Notes: generated by a model not told the origin, from the letters alone. Numbered from the stretch's first letter, positions 1 to 12,190 are shown. The stretch: DNA of 64,000 bases from Gigaspora rosea (GCA_003550325.1 QKWP01000414.1:28449-92448), one strand, 5' to 3'. Translations and numbers: made by a program.

Positions 1-427
1 ATTTCATTTTACATTTTAATCCGATTTCATTACGATCCGCAACAATAAATTTTGAATCATTTTTAATATCAAATACTTTCAAATTAATTATCGAATTCTA
101 AAAAAAATTTCATTGCAGGACGATACCAATGATAAGTATTTTATTTATTATTATTATTATTAATTTTTTTTGATACCTATCTAACCTAATTCTAATAAAA
201 CTATCTAATTCATCTAATTCTAATAAAACTATGCTAGTTGATCGGACTATCGAAATCATTAATTCTAATTTTTATTTTTTCCATTTCATTTGCGCCACTG
301 CGAACCCATTCTTGCATATTGCATAACTAAAATAAAAATTATAATAAATAATCTATTAATTATACTACAAAATTTTAATTAACATTAAATATCACGAATC
401 GTAATGAAATCGGATTAAAATGAAATA
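1..427. mobile_element. MITE-like element with inverted ends, left end at window edge
   Basis: Positions 11-40 and 393-426 are inverted copies of each other around the core ATTTTAATCCGATTTCATTA. The interval between is AT-rich with no coding potential. A third, inverted piece of the same terminus lies at 571-590, so a second overlapping copy or a rearranged end is present. The target duplication cannot be read because the left side is cut by the window. Confidence 0.6.
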
Positions 428-606
428 TGGGTTTTTATTTAACCCTCTAAAACCCAATTATACTTGTTTAATACAAACTCTACTCTAAACCTCTTAACCC
501 CTAACCCTAAAAAATGTGACCCAAAAAATATTATTTTTTGATGGCTTGTCAATTTTTTATAATACGGTATACATATTTCATTTTAATCCGTCAAATACTT
601 GCCTCT

Positions 607-2521
607 TTAATAAATTTGATGATTTATTAGAACTGGCTCAATGTGAGAATTTAATTCTCTAATAAACGTATTGGTTTGTTTAGCATTCTCTTCTTCCTCG
701 ACCCTCCAGTACGTATCACAAACACGTTCTATTAGCTCGTTCACTTTTATTCGTCTATTTTCGGTGCCCTTTTCTGCTTCAGTCCTCTCTGGTTTTTCAA
801 CTTCGACTAACTCTTGATGCACGTATATTTCAAACCCACTATCTTCGAACATTTGTTGAAATCTTACCCAAGCATTAGCAGTTAATAATTTATTCGTACC
901 ATAAATATGGTCGTGAAAGATATGCTTGCAAGGTAGTAAGTAACGATGGAAAAAAAGACATTGGCAATCTAATAATGTCAAACCCAGAGGTTCTTTACTT
1001 TTTTCCAATCTTTTTTCAACGGCAAGAAATTCATCAACAACCATCCTTTAAATGGGGTAGGGAAGTTTGTGAATTTCATCAAGAATTTCGGGATCAATCC
1101 CAATTATTGATATTCTTTTAGTACGAAATTCGAAAGCCACATACTCTGAATCCAATCGTTTTTTCATGTCAAGTGTTACAATTTTATTGCATGCACCAAT
1201 TAGACCGTGGTGAGAAGAAGTCATTCGTTTTAATTCACTATGGTACGATTCTATAGGGTTGGTGGAAGTCGTTTGCAAGAGAAGTGGTGAATGTTGGTGA
1301 GCCCAAAGAGCCCACCAGCGGATGTTTTTAGCATAATTTTGTTCTATATATTTTTTTATAGCAAGGATGGAGCAGTTTGTGACTGCTTGTTTAATAACTT
1401 CCTCACAACCGATCATTGTCCGTTTATGCATGCCATGAATCATTTCATTTCAGGTTTTTACATCATACACCTTATTCAACCAGGTTCATGTAACATGTAC
1501 AGTACAGTAAAGAATATCGCATTCTTGCTCACCCACTCGAAGACCCGGGAAAGCTAACCCGACAGCATTGGCTTCTACGTTACTTTGATCAACAAGAAAG
1601 TATCGAGACATCCAACTGCATTCAAAACATCGTATCGTTTTTAATGCTTCCGCGACCATATTGCTTTCTTCATTATTTATATAAAAATGAGAGCCAACGT
1701 CCCAACATCCATAACTATTGCGGATGTACAAGGTAAATAAGCGCCAATCATGTTTGTTGGTCTTGTGGGTGGAATCCAGAAGAACAAGCTATCCAAACCT
1801 TTCAAGTTTTTCCAATTGGCTTTTATGTGCAAAAACGAAACCACGGGTACGTTGACTTGTATTTTCATAACGCTCAACCCGATACTCATGGTTTTCTAAA
1901 AAAGAAATCGCCTCTCGGACGTCCAACTCCAGTCTTGAACTACCAAAAAGAGGGGCCTCCTAGGAACTTCGAAATTTATGTTGTATATTGGTAACCTCCT
2001 TGCGCCTTAATTCTTTCAGGCTTCCTCCAAGATCTAACTTCTCAGTTCCATATTCTTTAACAGCAGTAACTATTGCAGGGGCGAATAGTTTTTTACAGCT
2101 TCCCGTTCAACCAAAACCCGGACCGCCTCTATCGTTTAAGCCTTTCGCTATCCTCTAGTATATGCGTATGGCTAGGTGAATCTTTATATCGTTCAACCCA
2201 AACTTTCATTTCCGTAACATATCTAAACACTTTAATTTTGGCGGAACATAGGTTATCAGGTCGAACCTTGGTTTTTCTGCGCTTTTCATCTGGTATTCCT
2301 TCTTTTTGTGTGCTTGATTGGTAATGTTTGGTGAACCGGCAGTTATATGTCCTCCATGAATTTCCATTTGTATGGTTCTTATAATTATATTGAACCCAGA
2401 CGTTTGTAACTAGAGGCCACCAGTTACTATCAAACTCGTCTAGTGGGATCTCAACTGGTTGAAGAATATTAAAAAGAATATTACGCTTCTGGTCAGGGGT
2501 TAAGTTCGGATTCAGATTCAT
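607..2521 (-). pseudogene. Broken Mutator-like (MULE) transposase
   Basis: Read on the minus strand from a Met codon near 2521, successive frames give a MULE-type transposase. The N-terminal part (2129-2521) has an LDEFDSNWWP...YNCRFTKH stretch like the DNA-binding head of MULE/FAR1 proteins. The catalytic domain follows: LLDSTHKTNKHDWRLF around 1735-1800 (first Asp), FLVDQSNVEANAV near 1570-1600 (second Asp), then HGMHKRTMIGCEE near 1400-1440 (candidate Glu). The C-terminal part (607-1044) holds a SWIM zinc finger, CxC...CxH in CQCLFFHRYLLPCKHIF. Coding continuity is lost through several frame changes and in-frame stops (for example TAA/TAG near 1490, 1443 and 1790), so it is a pseudogene. 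A total near 640 codons is normal for the family. The family call is firm; the element's ends were not found. Confidence 0.88.
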
Positions 2522-2578
2522 AAGGTTTTCTTTTTTTAAAAAAAAAAAATTTTTTTTTTTTTTTTTAAGAAAAAAGAA

Positions 2579-2694
2579 CCAATTCAAACGGAATATGTAA
2601 ATATTGTAAACGCTACAACACTTTACCTGCTTGGTGCCAATCCTGTGATCCTTGGAGAGCAACTCAACGGACAAGTGGAAATGAAAATATTGTA
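2579..2694 (+). pseudogene. Fragment of TKL-kinase-type N-terminal Cys module, copy 1
   Basis: The plus-strand translation reads NGICKYCKRYNTLPAWCQSC followed by DPWRATQRTSGNENI. This is the CxxC...WCxxC...WTSGNxxID module that precedes the kinase domain in many Rhizophagus TKL-like kinases. The usual WTSGN is RTSGN here and the reading frame leaves the module at once. There is no kinase domain nearby, so this is a gene fragment. The family link comes from memory of the motif, not a search. Confidence 0.6.
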
Positions 2695-2919
2695 AATATA
2701 AGGTTTTTTTTTTAAAAAGAAAGAAAAAAAGGGTTGAATAAAAAGTTTTTTTTTTTAAAAAAAAAGGTTTTTTTTTTAAGAAAAAAAAAGTTTTTTTTTA
2801 AAAACGAAAAAATTGAAGGCACGTTCGTTGTAGAGCGTAGAGCAGTCAGGTTTTTTTATATTTAACTGTTAATATGAAAAAGTATACGTGTATTTGTGTA
2901 AGTAGATGTTTTATAAAGA

Positions 2920-3043
2920 ACCGATTCAAACGGAATATGTAAATATTGTGAACACTACGACACTTTACCTGCTTGGTGCCAATCCTGTGATCCTTGGAGA
3001 GCAACTCAATGGACAAGTAGAAATGAAAATATTGATAAATATA
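2920..3043 (+). pseudogene. Fragment of TKL-kinase-type N-terminal Cys module, copy 2
   Basis: This duplicate reads NGICKYCEHYDTLPAWCQSC then DPWRATQWTSRNENIDKY. It keeps both CxxC pairs, the W before the second pair and WTSxNxxID, so it is closer to the family consensus than copy 1. A stop codon lies just upstream (2914-2916), and the downstream T/A-runs encode nothing recognisable. It may be an isolated exon or a captured fragment; no kinase catalytic sequence follows. Confidence 0.62.
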
Positions 3044-3831
3044 AGGTTTTTTTAAAAAAGAAAGAGAAAAAGGTTTGAATAAAAAGTTTTTTTTTAAGAA
3101 AAAAAAAGATTTTTTTTTAAGAAAAAAAAGTTTTTTTTTAAAAACAAAAAAATTGAAGGCATGTTTGTTGTAGAGTGTAGAGCAGTCAGGTTTTTTTATA
3201 TTTAAATTTTATTTTAAAAAACTGAGATACGTTCGTACGTAGGCGTAAGTAGACGTTTTATATTCTAGCAAAAAAAAAAACGTTAACGTTAAAAAAAAAA
3301 AAAGAATCAGAAGTATTATTTTGTGGAGAAAAAAAAATAGCGACAGGTTTTTTACTACAAAGGAATGCATATATACGCTAGTATAATACGTACGTACGTG
3401 TATGTGATAATCACGTCTCTCAATTATCACATCACGTGGGTACATGGCTTTAGCTATCCCCTTTTTTTGGAAGCTCGGTAGATTATCTCCTCTATTAAAT
3501 AAGGTAAATTATTGAAGTTTTCTACTTGCCCTACAATATATTCTCTTAATCCCTCTTAATCCCACAACAATTCGTATTACACTTCACTAATTGAAGTTAT
3601 ATAGTACCAGTGGCTTTAAACCTCCAATCACGTGACTTTGTTAACTTTTGCTATGATATAAGTCTATCCAATCAAAATGTGCAGTTGGCTCTTTTTTTTT
3701 TTTTTAGGGAGCGACTTTTACTTTTTATTTAAAAAGTAAAAGTAATTTTATATTTTTTAAAGAGATTTTATTTATTTATTTTTTCTGTTAAATAGGAAAT
3801 AATAAATAGTAAATAGTAATACACAGTGGCT

Positions 3832-4021
3832 CTCGATATAACGTAGTACCTTGGGCACATAGTGAGAATTTTTTAAAATCCGCTTTATCGTGAGTTTTAT
3901 TAGTAAATTCATTATATCAAGTAGTATTTATTATGATGTGGATTTGAACTTTGATCCATTATATCAAGATTTTACTTAGTCCCCGTTATATCAAGAGTCC
4001 GTTATATCAAGAGCCATTGTG
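3832..4021. mobile_element. 190-bp pogo/Tigger-like MITE, TA target duplication
   Basis: The ends are inverted: CACAGTGGCTCTCGATATAA at the left and the complement of CACAATGGCTCTTGATATAA at the right, flanked by TA on both sides (3830-3831, 4022-4023). The CARTGGCTCTYGATATAACG terminus resembles pogo/Tigger elements of the Tc1/mariner group. It is too short to code. Confidence 0.7.
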
Positions 4022-5212
4022 TAATGCTTTTCTTTTTTTTTTTGGGAGCGACTTTTTTTTGAGGCCAAAATTTTTTGCAGCCCAAAAAGTGGTGTCATGT
4101 GACCATAATGCTGCATTCTAATTGGGTTAAATTAAAAACATATACTTTCACATTTTTACAATTTACTAATAAATTGTCAATTTTTAAAAGCCTACTGCTC
4201 TACCAGTTTAGCTTTAAATTGAAATCTAAACCACCTTTAGGTTATAAAGAACAAAACTTGTGGATTAGTTTTACATTTTATAAATTTTTGAAAGAGGAGT
4301 AGTATTTTTTGTAAAGCTATTTTTATGGAGATTTAAAGCCGCTGGCACCATAAGTAATTAACTACTAATACATTAACAAAATCTCATTTTTTACGCAAAT
4401 AAAAAGGTAAAAACTTTTAGAATAATGATTTAGAAAAGTAAAGTTAGGTTTGTATGATCTTTTTTGTATGTGTAATATAGTTTTTTTTTTAATATTGAAG
4501 CATACAAATAAACAGTTATTGACTTTGTTTGTTTTGTTTTTTTTTTACAAAAGTTTTTTAGGTTGTAGTATAGATTTAATGTGTAATATAGCTGTAGAAC
4601 AGAACTATGAAGCATAATACTATGGAAATTTCAAGTTTATTAAATATAGAAATAAATATTGATTACAAAAAATTTTAAATCACGATGGTTATAACTTATA
4701 TGTACTGTAATATAGTTTAAAGTGTTCCAAATCAATAAAGACACGTTTGTCTACACGTAATAACATTCAACAATTCAACAACGTTTATTTAGAATTTTTA
4801 AATATAAAATTTTGATTAAATTTCTTTGGTTCGCTTCCTAATTTTTTTTAAAAATTAACGATTTTGATTGGTTGTTCAGCATGTAACAATCATTCAATAT
4901 TCGTGTAACTATTTTTCATATTTGGGACGGTTCTACCTGTAGTTTTTGTACGTAAATTACGCGCAAATTTTATTTTCTATTTTTGGGGAAATAAGAATCG
5001 ATTAGCCGATTTTGAAAAAATCGAACGGCTAAGCCGAAAATTTTTTGGCTTAGCCGACTTTGCTATATCGGCCAGAATCACTAATTTCGAGACTAATTTT
5101 CAATAAATGTTCGTGATGATCCAAAGACAATTGAGATATAGATCATCTACAGTACTCTGTGGACTGCATATCATGCACAAAAATTCCCGTTTTATAAACA
5201 AGGATCCTTTTT
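4022..5212. other. AT-rich intergenic stretch, no gene seen
   Basis: No supported coding region. The only distinct structure is the palindrome at 5026-5055, where GGCTAAGCCGAAAA faces TTTTTTGGCTTAGCC; similar GACTTAGTCGACTTAGCC words recur at 37310-37385. Confidence 0.5.
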
Positions 5213-5815
5213 AAAATGTTAGATACGAGAACACCTTTTTTAACAAGTAGCTGCATATTAAACCAGAAATATATGTATGTACATAAATGATGTTCAGTTC
5301 AGAAATAATAGATAATTAATTTTTTATATAGCATATTTTATAGGTCATAAAGAAAATATAAAAACAAAATTATTCATTATATTTTTTTTTTTTTAGAAAA
5401 ATTAATTTATATCGTGAGTTCAAATGATATTCTAATAGTTAATTTATAAGAGATACTTTATGCGTAATTCTAATGATAATTTAATTGTCCGCAGACCAAC
5501 ACCATCTCATTTCTAAATTCTACTTTTGTCATTAATTTTGTTCATGTGAAGTCAAACCTCACTAAAATCATAATGAACTTGAACATATGCTTAGAAAGAA
5601 TATATTAATGTTCATAGTAATTTAAATTATGTACTTATGGAGATGACTATTAAAAGGCTTGACTACATAAACATGAAATGTATACATACATCTTGTATTT
5701 TAATAAACATATGAATATAAAAATATAATTTGATGTTTCAACAAAAAAAATGATATAATCAAATTTAACATCTGCAAATATTAACGGAAATTCTTCTATC
5801 ATTCAGAATATAAAT

Positions 5816-6304
5816 CTAATTCAACCCAAAATCTGGATGTTGATTTCTTTCATTATGATTACTTCCATTAATGAGCATATCTGACATATCATCATGTGGA
5901 ATGTAGGTAATTCTTGAATCGTCATCAGAATTGTCATCTGATTCAATAGAAATACCATGGTTTCTCATCGAACCTTGATCATTAATAAATCCAAAAGTTT
6001 GAGGATCCGATACTCTAAGTTCGTTTACACGAAATGCTATATTAGTATGCTGATCTCGCTGATCGGGTTTAGTGAAATGTTTCCAAATACAGCGAGTAAT
6101 TTTATCAATAATTATTAGATCTGAAATATTGTGAACATTGATACATATTGGTATAATTTTAAGCATCAATGCCTCGTATCCGGTTAAGTATTGAGGCTTA
6201 TTCCATCGATCTGCAAAGTCAGCTACAACTCGAGGATCTGTTTGATGTATATCATGCGTATTAAAAATAGTTTGAGCCATATCAAATACTGAAATATTTG
6301 CCAT
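5816..6304 (-). CDS. Divergent MATA-HMG-like protein, paralogue A (162 aa)
   Basis: A single-exon coding region of 162 codons with a paralogue at 30336-30824 (about 77 percent identical, 125 of 162 by hand count). Residues about 40-98 resemble a degenerate fungal MATA-HMG box: GYEALMLKI where NAFxLYR is expected, then IIIDKITRCIWKHFTKPDQR and HTNIAFRVNELR in place of the SxxxxxxWxxx...AxxVNELL helices. The tail is acidic (SDDNSDDDS) and ends ISYIPHDDMSDMLING-like. If the assignment holds, it is a nuclear DNA-binding protein of a family expanded in Rhizophagus. The start is supported by the shared MAN- N terminus and by the conserved 5' UTR intron 24 bp upstream. The HMG link is my inference; the gene itself is well supported by paralogy. 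Confidence 0.72.
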   Translation of the reverse strand: MANISVFDMAQTIFNTHDIHQTDPRVVADFADRWNKPQYLTGYEALMLKIIPICINVHNISDLIIIDKITRCIWKHFTKPDQRDQHTNIAFRVNELRVSDPQTFGFINDQGSMRNHGISIESDDNSDDDSRITYIPHDDMSDMLINGSNHNERNQHPDFGLN

Positions 6305-6327
6305 CGTTGGATATAGAAATAATTTTA

Positions 6328-6412
6328 CTGAAAGATAATAACATTCATTAGAATATTAAAAATGACGGACATGATTCAAGAAAAATATACAAAATTACAA
6401 CTTTTCAATTAC
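6328..6412 (-). other. 5' UTR intron of paralogue A
   Basis: A GT-AG intron of 85 bp: donor GTAATTGAAAAG at 6412, acceptor TTATCTTTCAG ending at 6328. The same intron (86 bp, GTAATTAAAAAG...ATCTTTCAG) precedes the plus-strand paralogue. Conservation of both splice sites in the duplicates supports real transcription. Confidence 0.65.
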
Positions 6413-7367
6413 CTTATACTTGCAGGTATTGATAATTTGAGAATTAAATGAGTAAAGTTGCTTCTAAATTTCAACGTCCTCGAGACATCTCTCTTTATAA
6501 GCAAATCCAGCAATGCGCCCAAGCGATAACCATGATTTTGTAATGGTGAAATCAACTCCGAAGACAGTTATTCCAGTTATTCCTTGCAAATAAAATTTTT
6601 CCAAAGATCATGTACATAGAAATGCGTTACGAATTTTTTAGCTTTCGAACTCCGAACCATTATGAAAAATTTCTCTATCAAATGGAAAAATAAAAATATG
6701 CAATAAGTAATCGGAACCGATTATAAATTAAAGTAATCAAGTTAACAAAGCATTTTTACGAAATTCCGTTTATTTTTTTAACTGACAAATAAAAATGTTT
6801 TTAGCTTTTTTGTTTTGTTTTTTTTTTTTAAAAAAAAAAATATTTAATTCCGATCAATATCATATTGTCATAAGATTGTCATAGAAATCATGGGAATTTA
6901 TATTTTTCAAAAATCACAACGCGCTGTTTTTGCTAATGAGTAGAATTTATGTATTAAATTTTATTTGTATAACATTTATTTTTATATACACAATTATAGA
7001 GATTTACATGAAAATCACTGCGTAGTCAAATTGGTGTTGTCAAATAGCGTTTTTGTTATATAATTTACCATATTAGATAAGTAATACGTAACACACATTT
7101 CAGGGTGGCTATGTCCTGTCATTTTACAAAATCGACAATTTTATATTTTTGAAAACTCCGACTAAAAGACTTGGATAATAAAAAGATAACTATTTCTAAC
7201 CTTTTTTTTTTTTATAACGAAGTTTTATACAGGGTTATATATCATTTAACACATAACATGAGCAATTCCATACATTTCTGAAATTATCCTGTGCATACTA
7301 TCCACTTTTCTTATAAGTTTGGTATAGTTGGTGGTAGACTGAATTACAGCATAACGGCATTTTACCA

Positions 7368-7593
7368 GTCAATAGAAATCAGGCAGATTAATATTCTAAA
7401 AAAAAATTAATGCCTTAACTTTCACAGCACATAGCTTGGTGAATTTCGAAGCTATTAACATCATTTAATAGTCAAAGAAAGTTTAGATCTTAAGCTTTCT
7501 TTTGGCTATTATATGATAATAATAGCTTCAAAATTCATCGAGCTATGAGCTGGGAAAGTTCTTAGAACGTTAATCTACCTGATTTCTATTGAC
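7368..7593. mobile_element. Foldback MITE, ~226 bp
   Basis: GTCAATAGAAATCAGGCAGA at the left faces its near-exact complement at 7575-7593. The arms continue inward for about 100 bp through the CATAGCTTGGTGAATTTCGAAGCTATT region. It is non-coding. Confidence 0.65.
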
Positions 7594-7608
7594 GGCAGCC
7601 CATATGGT

Positions 7609-8879
7609 AGAATTAATTATGTCATAGTATCTAACCGTAGCACTAGGGTGTTACCAAAAATCAAATTTTTTGGTCAAGTGTAATGTCAAAAAGTTTTCAG
7701 GGTAATCTTATACTATATATTAAAGGAGTATCGTCCATCAAAAGTTACGTTTTGATGTCAACTACATTTAATGCAGGTTTTATTCTACGTATAAGCATTA
7801 AATATAAACGTATCGGTACGTGCCAATGAGAAATTGCCAAGAAATTCGAGCATTTGAATTAAGGTGGCTTGAATATATCTTAAAATTACATGATCCTGAA
7901 CCTTAAATAATTTGTATAGCTTACATGACTGATATGATTTGCCAGGTTAGCATTTGCTTTAAATTATACAGTGCGTACTGTATTTAGCCACAGATGTATG
8001 TACATACATACTTATGGTTTTCTGAAATGATATACCAGGAACGAAGTTCATGAACTTAGTTAAGTTATGAATATTGGCAATTTAATTTCATTACAATCTG
8101 TGAGTATAAATAACTTTCATAATTTAAGTATCTAAAATAGCTATTAACAATTTTTACTTTTAATTAACTTATTTGTAATAAAGCCATTTGAAGTGAATTT
8201 TCGTTTAAAGATCCTACCTGAATTCTTCTTAAATTAAACAAATAAATCAGTCAATATAATGGTCAGCTTGGCAATTGGAATACATTAGGGATTTTCAATA
8301 TACTATATTTTAATATTTCAAAGTATTTAAAATTTTTTTTTATCTTAGATAACCCAGCCCAAGTTTATTAAATTTTACAATTGTAGAAGTATATTTACAA
8401 AAGAAAAATAATGTTTTTATAATGAGGCATGGTGTCTAGATATGGTTATTGCACTGATGTTTATCTATTAAGGTTTTGCATAAGGTATTAATCAAATGCT
8501 TGTCAAGGTATAACTCAGGACTCAGCTACCTATTTTATAATCTAATCCTTCTAAACAAAACTTCCTTTTTGAGCTTCTCATGTAGAAGAATAAAAAAGGT
8601 GTAAGATTAAATGAGCAAAACTACACTATCTAAATAACAAACCCAAATAAAACCAGCATTACAACCAAAAAAAAAATAAAGGAAACAAAAACAAAGTAAG
8701 GAAAAAAGACATGAAGGTGCTATTAAGTAATACACAATGATAAAAATTATATAATACTGTATAAGGCAAATCTTATTATAGTATTATATATACATAAAAG
8801 AAAAGAAATATTATGTCTAAATTTTTTGCTAGAGTAAGAAATTTTTCATGTGCCCACCAAAATTCTAACATGTTATTCA
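7609..8879. other. AT-rich intergenic stretch, no gene seen
   Basis: No coding or RNA gene supported. The word TACCAGGAACG at 8034 recurs at 37015, 37391 and 40850, marking a short dispersed repeat. Confidence 0.45.
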
Positions 8880-9300
8880 CAGTGTTGGGCTGAACATTGA
8901 ACTGGACATTGGACTATTTATGTCCAGTCCAGTCCAATCCATTGGACTAGAAGAAGTTAGACATTGAACATTGTATAACATTAAATTAGTATATAGTTAT
9001 GTGAATATTGGCCAATCAAATTATAAAGTTTTGTGCTATTATGCTTGATCTATTATATTATACTTTTGATATATAGATAAAATTCAAATAATTTGACAAT
9101 TTAAAAATTAACTATAGTTACTATAAGAAACTACCAATTTTTGTAATTGTAATATATGAAATTAGAATCAGTTTAATTAATAGTAATAATAATTATTATA
9201 AAATTACTACATATATATAGTAGAGCTTTGATTTAAATTTGACAATTTGGATTGATCCTTTAATCCAAATAAATTTAGATATTTTGATTAGAGATTTTTA

Positions 9301-9818
9301 AGAGTAGAGAATACGTAGATTACTTATCATATGATTTTGGTAGTACAAATAATTTTATATAGAAATTAGAAATATGCTACTAATAAAACTTTTTATAATA
9401 ACATTAATTTTTTTAAAAGTTTTGTAATTTGTAGATTAAAACATGCTTTTTCTAATAATATAAATTTTAATAATAAAATATTTTTAAAAAAATATACTTG
9501 TATATATGGTAAAGTTCTCCATAGTCAATCCAAATTCTCTGTAGTTACTCAAAATAGTTAATTTTGATTGGTTACATCATATGATTATCATATGATTTTT
9601 TGTAAACAAATAGTAATGCCCAATCTTCAAGTACATGTTTCTCAGTAAATATTTAACCAATATTACTGATTTACTACTGTTAGAATCAGAAAAGTCTATT
9701 CTATATCCTTTATTATGAATTTAAAATCATTTGCTTAATAAAAATTTTCTTAATTTTAAAAAGAAAAAAATTGTACTACCAAAATCATATGATAGATGAT
9801 CTATATATCCTCTACTCT
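9301..9818. mobile_element. 518-bp TA-flanked MITE, uninterrupted copy
   Basis: Terminal inverted repeats of about 48 bp run from AGAGTAGAGAATACG through CATATGATTTTGGTAGTAC and back. TA flanks both sides (9299-9300, 9819-9820). The second copy at 49826-50670 carries an insertion that is absent here, so this is the empty-site reference. Confidence 0.8.
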
Positions 9819-10063
9819 TAATTAAATTGGTTAAAGAACTTGAATAACAAACCTAAAGATATGCTTAAAAGCTACATCAGCAAAAATATATATGCGTAAA
9901 CTTGCGCAAGTTTTTACGGTATGTAAGAAAATCGTAAACTTACGTAAAATTTAGAGTAATACTATGTAAGTTTTACAATGTGTAAGAAAATTGTAAATTT
10001 ATGTAAAAATTTTATGTAAATTTATGATTTTTTTATGCACTGTAAAACTTGCATAGTTTTACG

Positions 10064-10873
10064 TAGTGTTTTGACCCGAGAACAAAATCATCAATTGATT
10101 ACCTGAGCCGGTTTACCTGATTCTAATTGGGTTAACCGGAATTATTTCGGTTAACTCAGTTGACTTGAGTTATCCAGCAACCGGCCAGAATTTCTAATCG
10201 GTTAATTCGGTTGACCAAAATTATCAAGCAACCAGATAAGAATTTCTAATTGGTTAATTCAGTTAACCCGAGTTATCCATCCGGCTTAGCTGGGTCAACC
10301 GGAACATAATTTAAAAGTTTACCAATAATTCATATAATTTTACAAAAAAAATATATTAAAAAAATAGAACTTTAATATGACAAATGTCAAGTATTGTTTT
10401 AGGCCAGCAATAGCAAATCCAAAATTATTAACAATAAAAATACAAATATTTAATTGAGAATTCAGCAAATTCAGCAAATTCAGTAAATTTAGCAAATGCA
10501 CCACAAAATTTACCAAATTTCCGCAATTACAGAAAAATTATCAACTCGTGTTACTGAGTTACAATTCTGGATAATGAATCAATTGCAATTGTTGATCGAA
10601 GGTCAGTAAGTAATTTGAGCGAACATTTAGTAAGTTATATTAAAAAATAATTTGAGCAAAAGCGTATTATTTAACTCCCTGCTACCATGCGAACCTTGTT
10701 ACCATTTTTGTAATCGGTTAACTGTATACCTGATTATGTCAGATTAACTGGTTACCCGACTATCAACCGATTATATCAGATTAACCGATTAAGCATTTTA
10801 TTCAATCGGTTAACCGGATTTCTTTTGGTTTGGTTTAGTTACCCGATTATAGACCAACCGGGTCAAATCACTG
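10064..10873. mobile_element. 810-bp hAT-type MITE with perfect 8-bp duplication
   Basis: The ends are TAGTGTTTTGACCCG and the complement of CAGTGATTTGACCCG, flanked on both sides by GTTTTACG (10056-10063 and 10874-10881). The interior is built of repeated CGGTTAACCGG-like words. It is non-coding and inserted in the 9875-12833 element. Confidence 0.85.
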
Positions 10874-11164
10874 GTTTTACGCTAAACCTTTTACGTAAGT
10901 TTACGATTTTCTTATATATTGTAAAAACTTGTGAAAGTTTACGCTAAATTTTTTACAATTTTTTTATGAACTGTAAGAAATCGTAAATTTACGCTAAATT
11001 TCTTACATAAATATTTGAACCCTTTCGAAATATTTTAGAATCAGAAAACAAGCTAGATCTAGATCTGTAACCTGGATCGTGCATTGGACTAATTTTTCAA
11101 AATAGTTCGATGAAGTTCAAATTCTGTACTACAAGATCAAATTAGATCTTTTGTTTATAATTAG

Positions 11165-12190
11165 ATCTTCTATTTTGTTTTTTTTACTTTTTTGTTTTTC
11201 ATTTTTTGTTTTCGTTTGTTTTTTTGTTTTCGTTTGTTTTTTGTTTTTGTTTGTTTTTTTCATTTTTTTTTATTTATTTTTTTTTAATTATTTTATTTTA
11301 TTTTATTTCGGCACTTTACAAGAAAAACAACCAACTTTTCGAAACCTTGCACATGCCAACTATGCTTCTGACACTTTTAAGAACACAACCCAGCAATTTC
11401 TAAATTTTTAAGAACGCTTCTTTAGAGAAATGGCACAAGTTTTCGCAAGCGTTCGCAAGTTTTTGCAAGTTTTTGCAAGTTCTTGCAAGATTTCGCTTCA
11501 TTTATTTTTTCGTTTCATGGTTTTTGTTTTTGTTTTTTTGGTTTATTTAAAATTTTTATTAATTTATTTTATTTTGGCACTTTGTGAGAAAAACAAACAA
11601 CATTCGAAACATTGCGTATTTCAACTACGACTTTCGACACTTTCAAGAACACATACCAGCAATTTCTAAATCTTCAAAAACGCTTCTTTAGAGAAATGGT
11701 TGCAAGTTTTCACAAGTTTTCGCAAGCTTTTGCAAGTTTTTGCAAGTTCTTGCAAGGTTTCGTTTTATTTATTTTTTCATTTCGTGATTTTTATTTTTGT
11801 TTTTTTGGTTTATTTTTAAAATTTTTTTATTAATTTATTTTATTTTGGCACTTTGCGAGAAAAACAACAACTTTTCGAAACCTTGCGCATGCCAACTACG
11901 ACTTCCGACACTTTCAAGAACACACCCTAGCAATTTTTAAATTTTCAAGAATGCTTCTTTAAAGAAATAGGCGCAAGTTATCGCAAGTTTTTGCTGGTTT
12001 TTGCAAGTTCTTGCAAGGTTTCGCTTTATTTTTTTTTTTGTTTTGTGTTTTTTGTTTTTGTTTTTTTAGTTTATTTTTAAATTTTTTTATTAATTTATTT
12101 TATTTTGGCACTTTGCGAGAAAAACAACAACTTTTCGAAACCTTGCGTATACCAACTACAACTTCCAATACTTTCAAAAACAATAGAAAA
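11165..12190 (+). repeat. ~265-bp tandem array, about four copies
   Basis: The anchor word GGCACTTT recurs at about 11310, 11575, 11846 and 12107, a period of 261-271 bp. Each unit has a T-rich block, the segment GAAAAACAAC...CGAAACCTTGCGYATGCCAAC, the segment CACTTTCAAGAACACA and a nested run of GCAAGTTTTCGCAAGTTTTT. Short Phe-rich open frames across it arise from the T-runs and are not genes. Confidence 0.85.

Larger units (their letters stand above)
2573..3261 (+). repeat. Tandem duplication of a ~342-bp unit carrying a kinase-module exon
   Basis: Two head-to-tail units, about 2573-2914 and 2915-3261, are offset by about 342 bp. Each starts with the conserved coding block and continues through alternating T-runs and A-runs to the shared tail TGTAGAGYGTAGAGCAGTCA. 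Conservation is highest in the coding-like block. Confidence 0.85.
5213..6905 (-). repeat. Inverted segmental duplication, arm 1
   Basis: This block is homologous, in reverse orientation, to 29460-31345. Matches extend through the 162-aa reading frame, its 5' UTR intron, about 600 bp of downstream non-coding DNA and several hundred bp upstream. Non-coding parts look roughly 70 percent identical by eye, so the duplication is old. The other arm carries about 240 bp extra (about 29640-29880). Confidence 0.85.
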
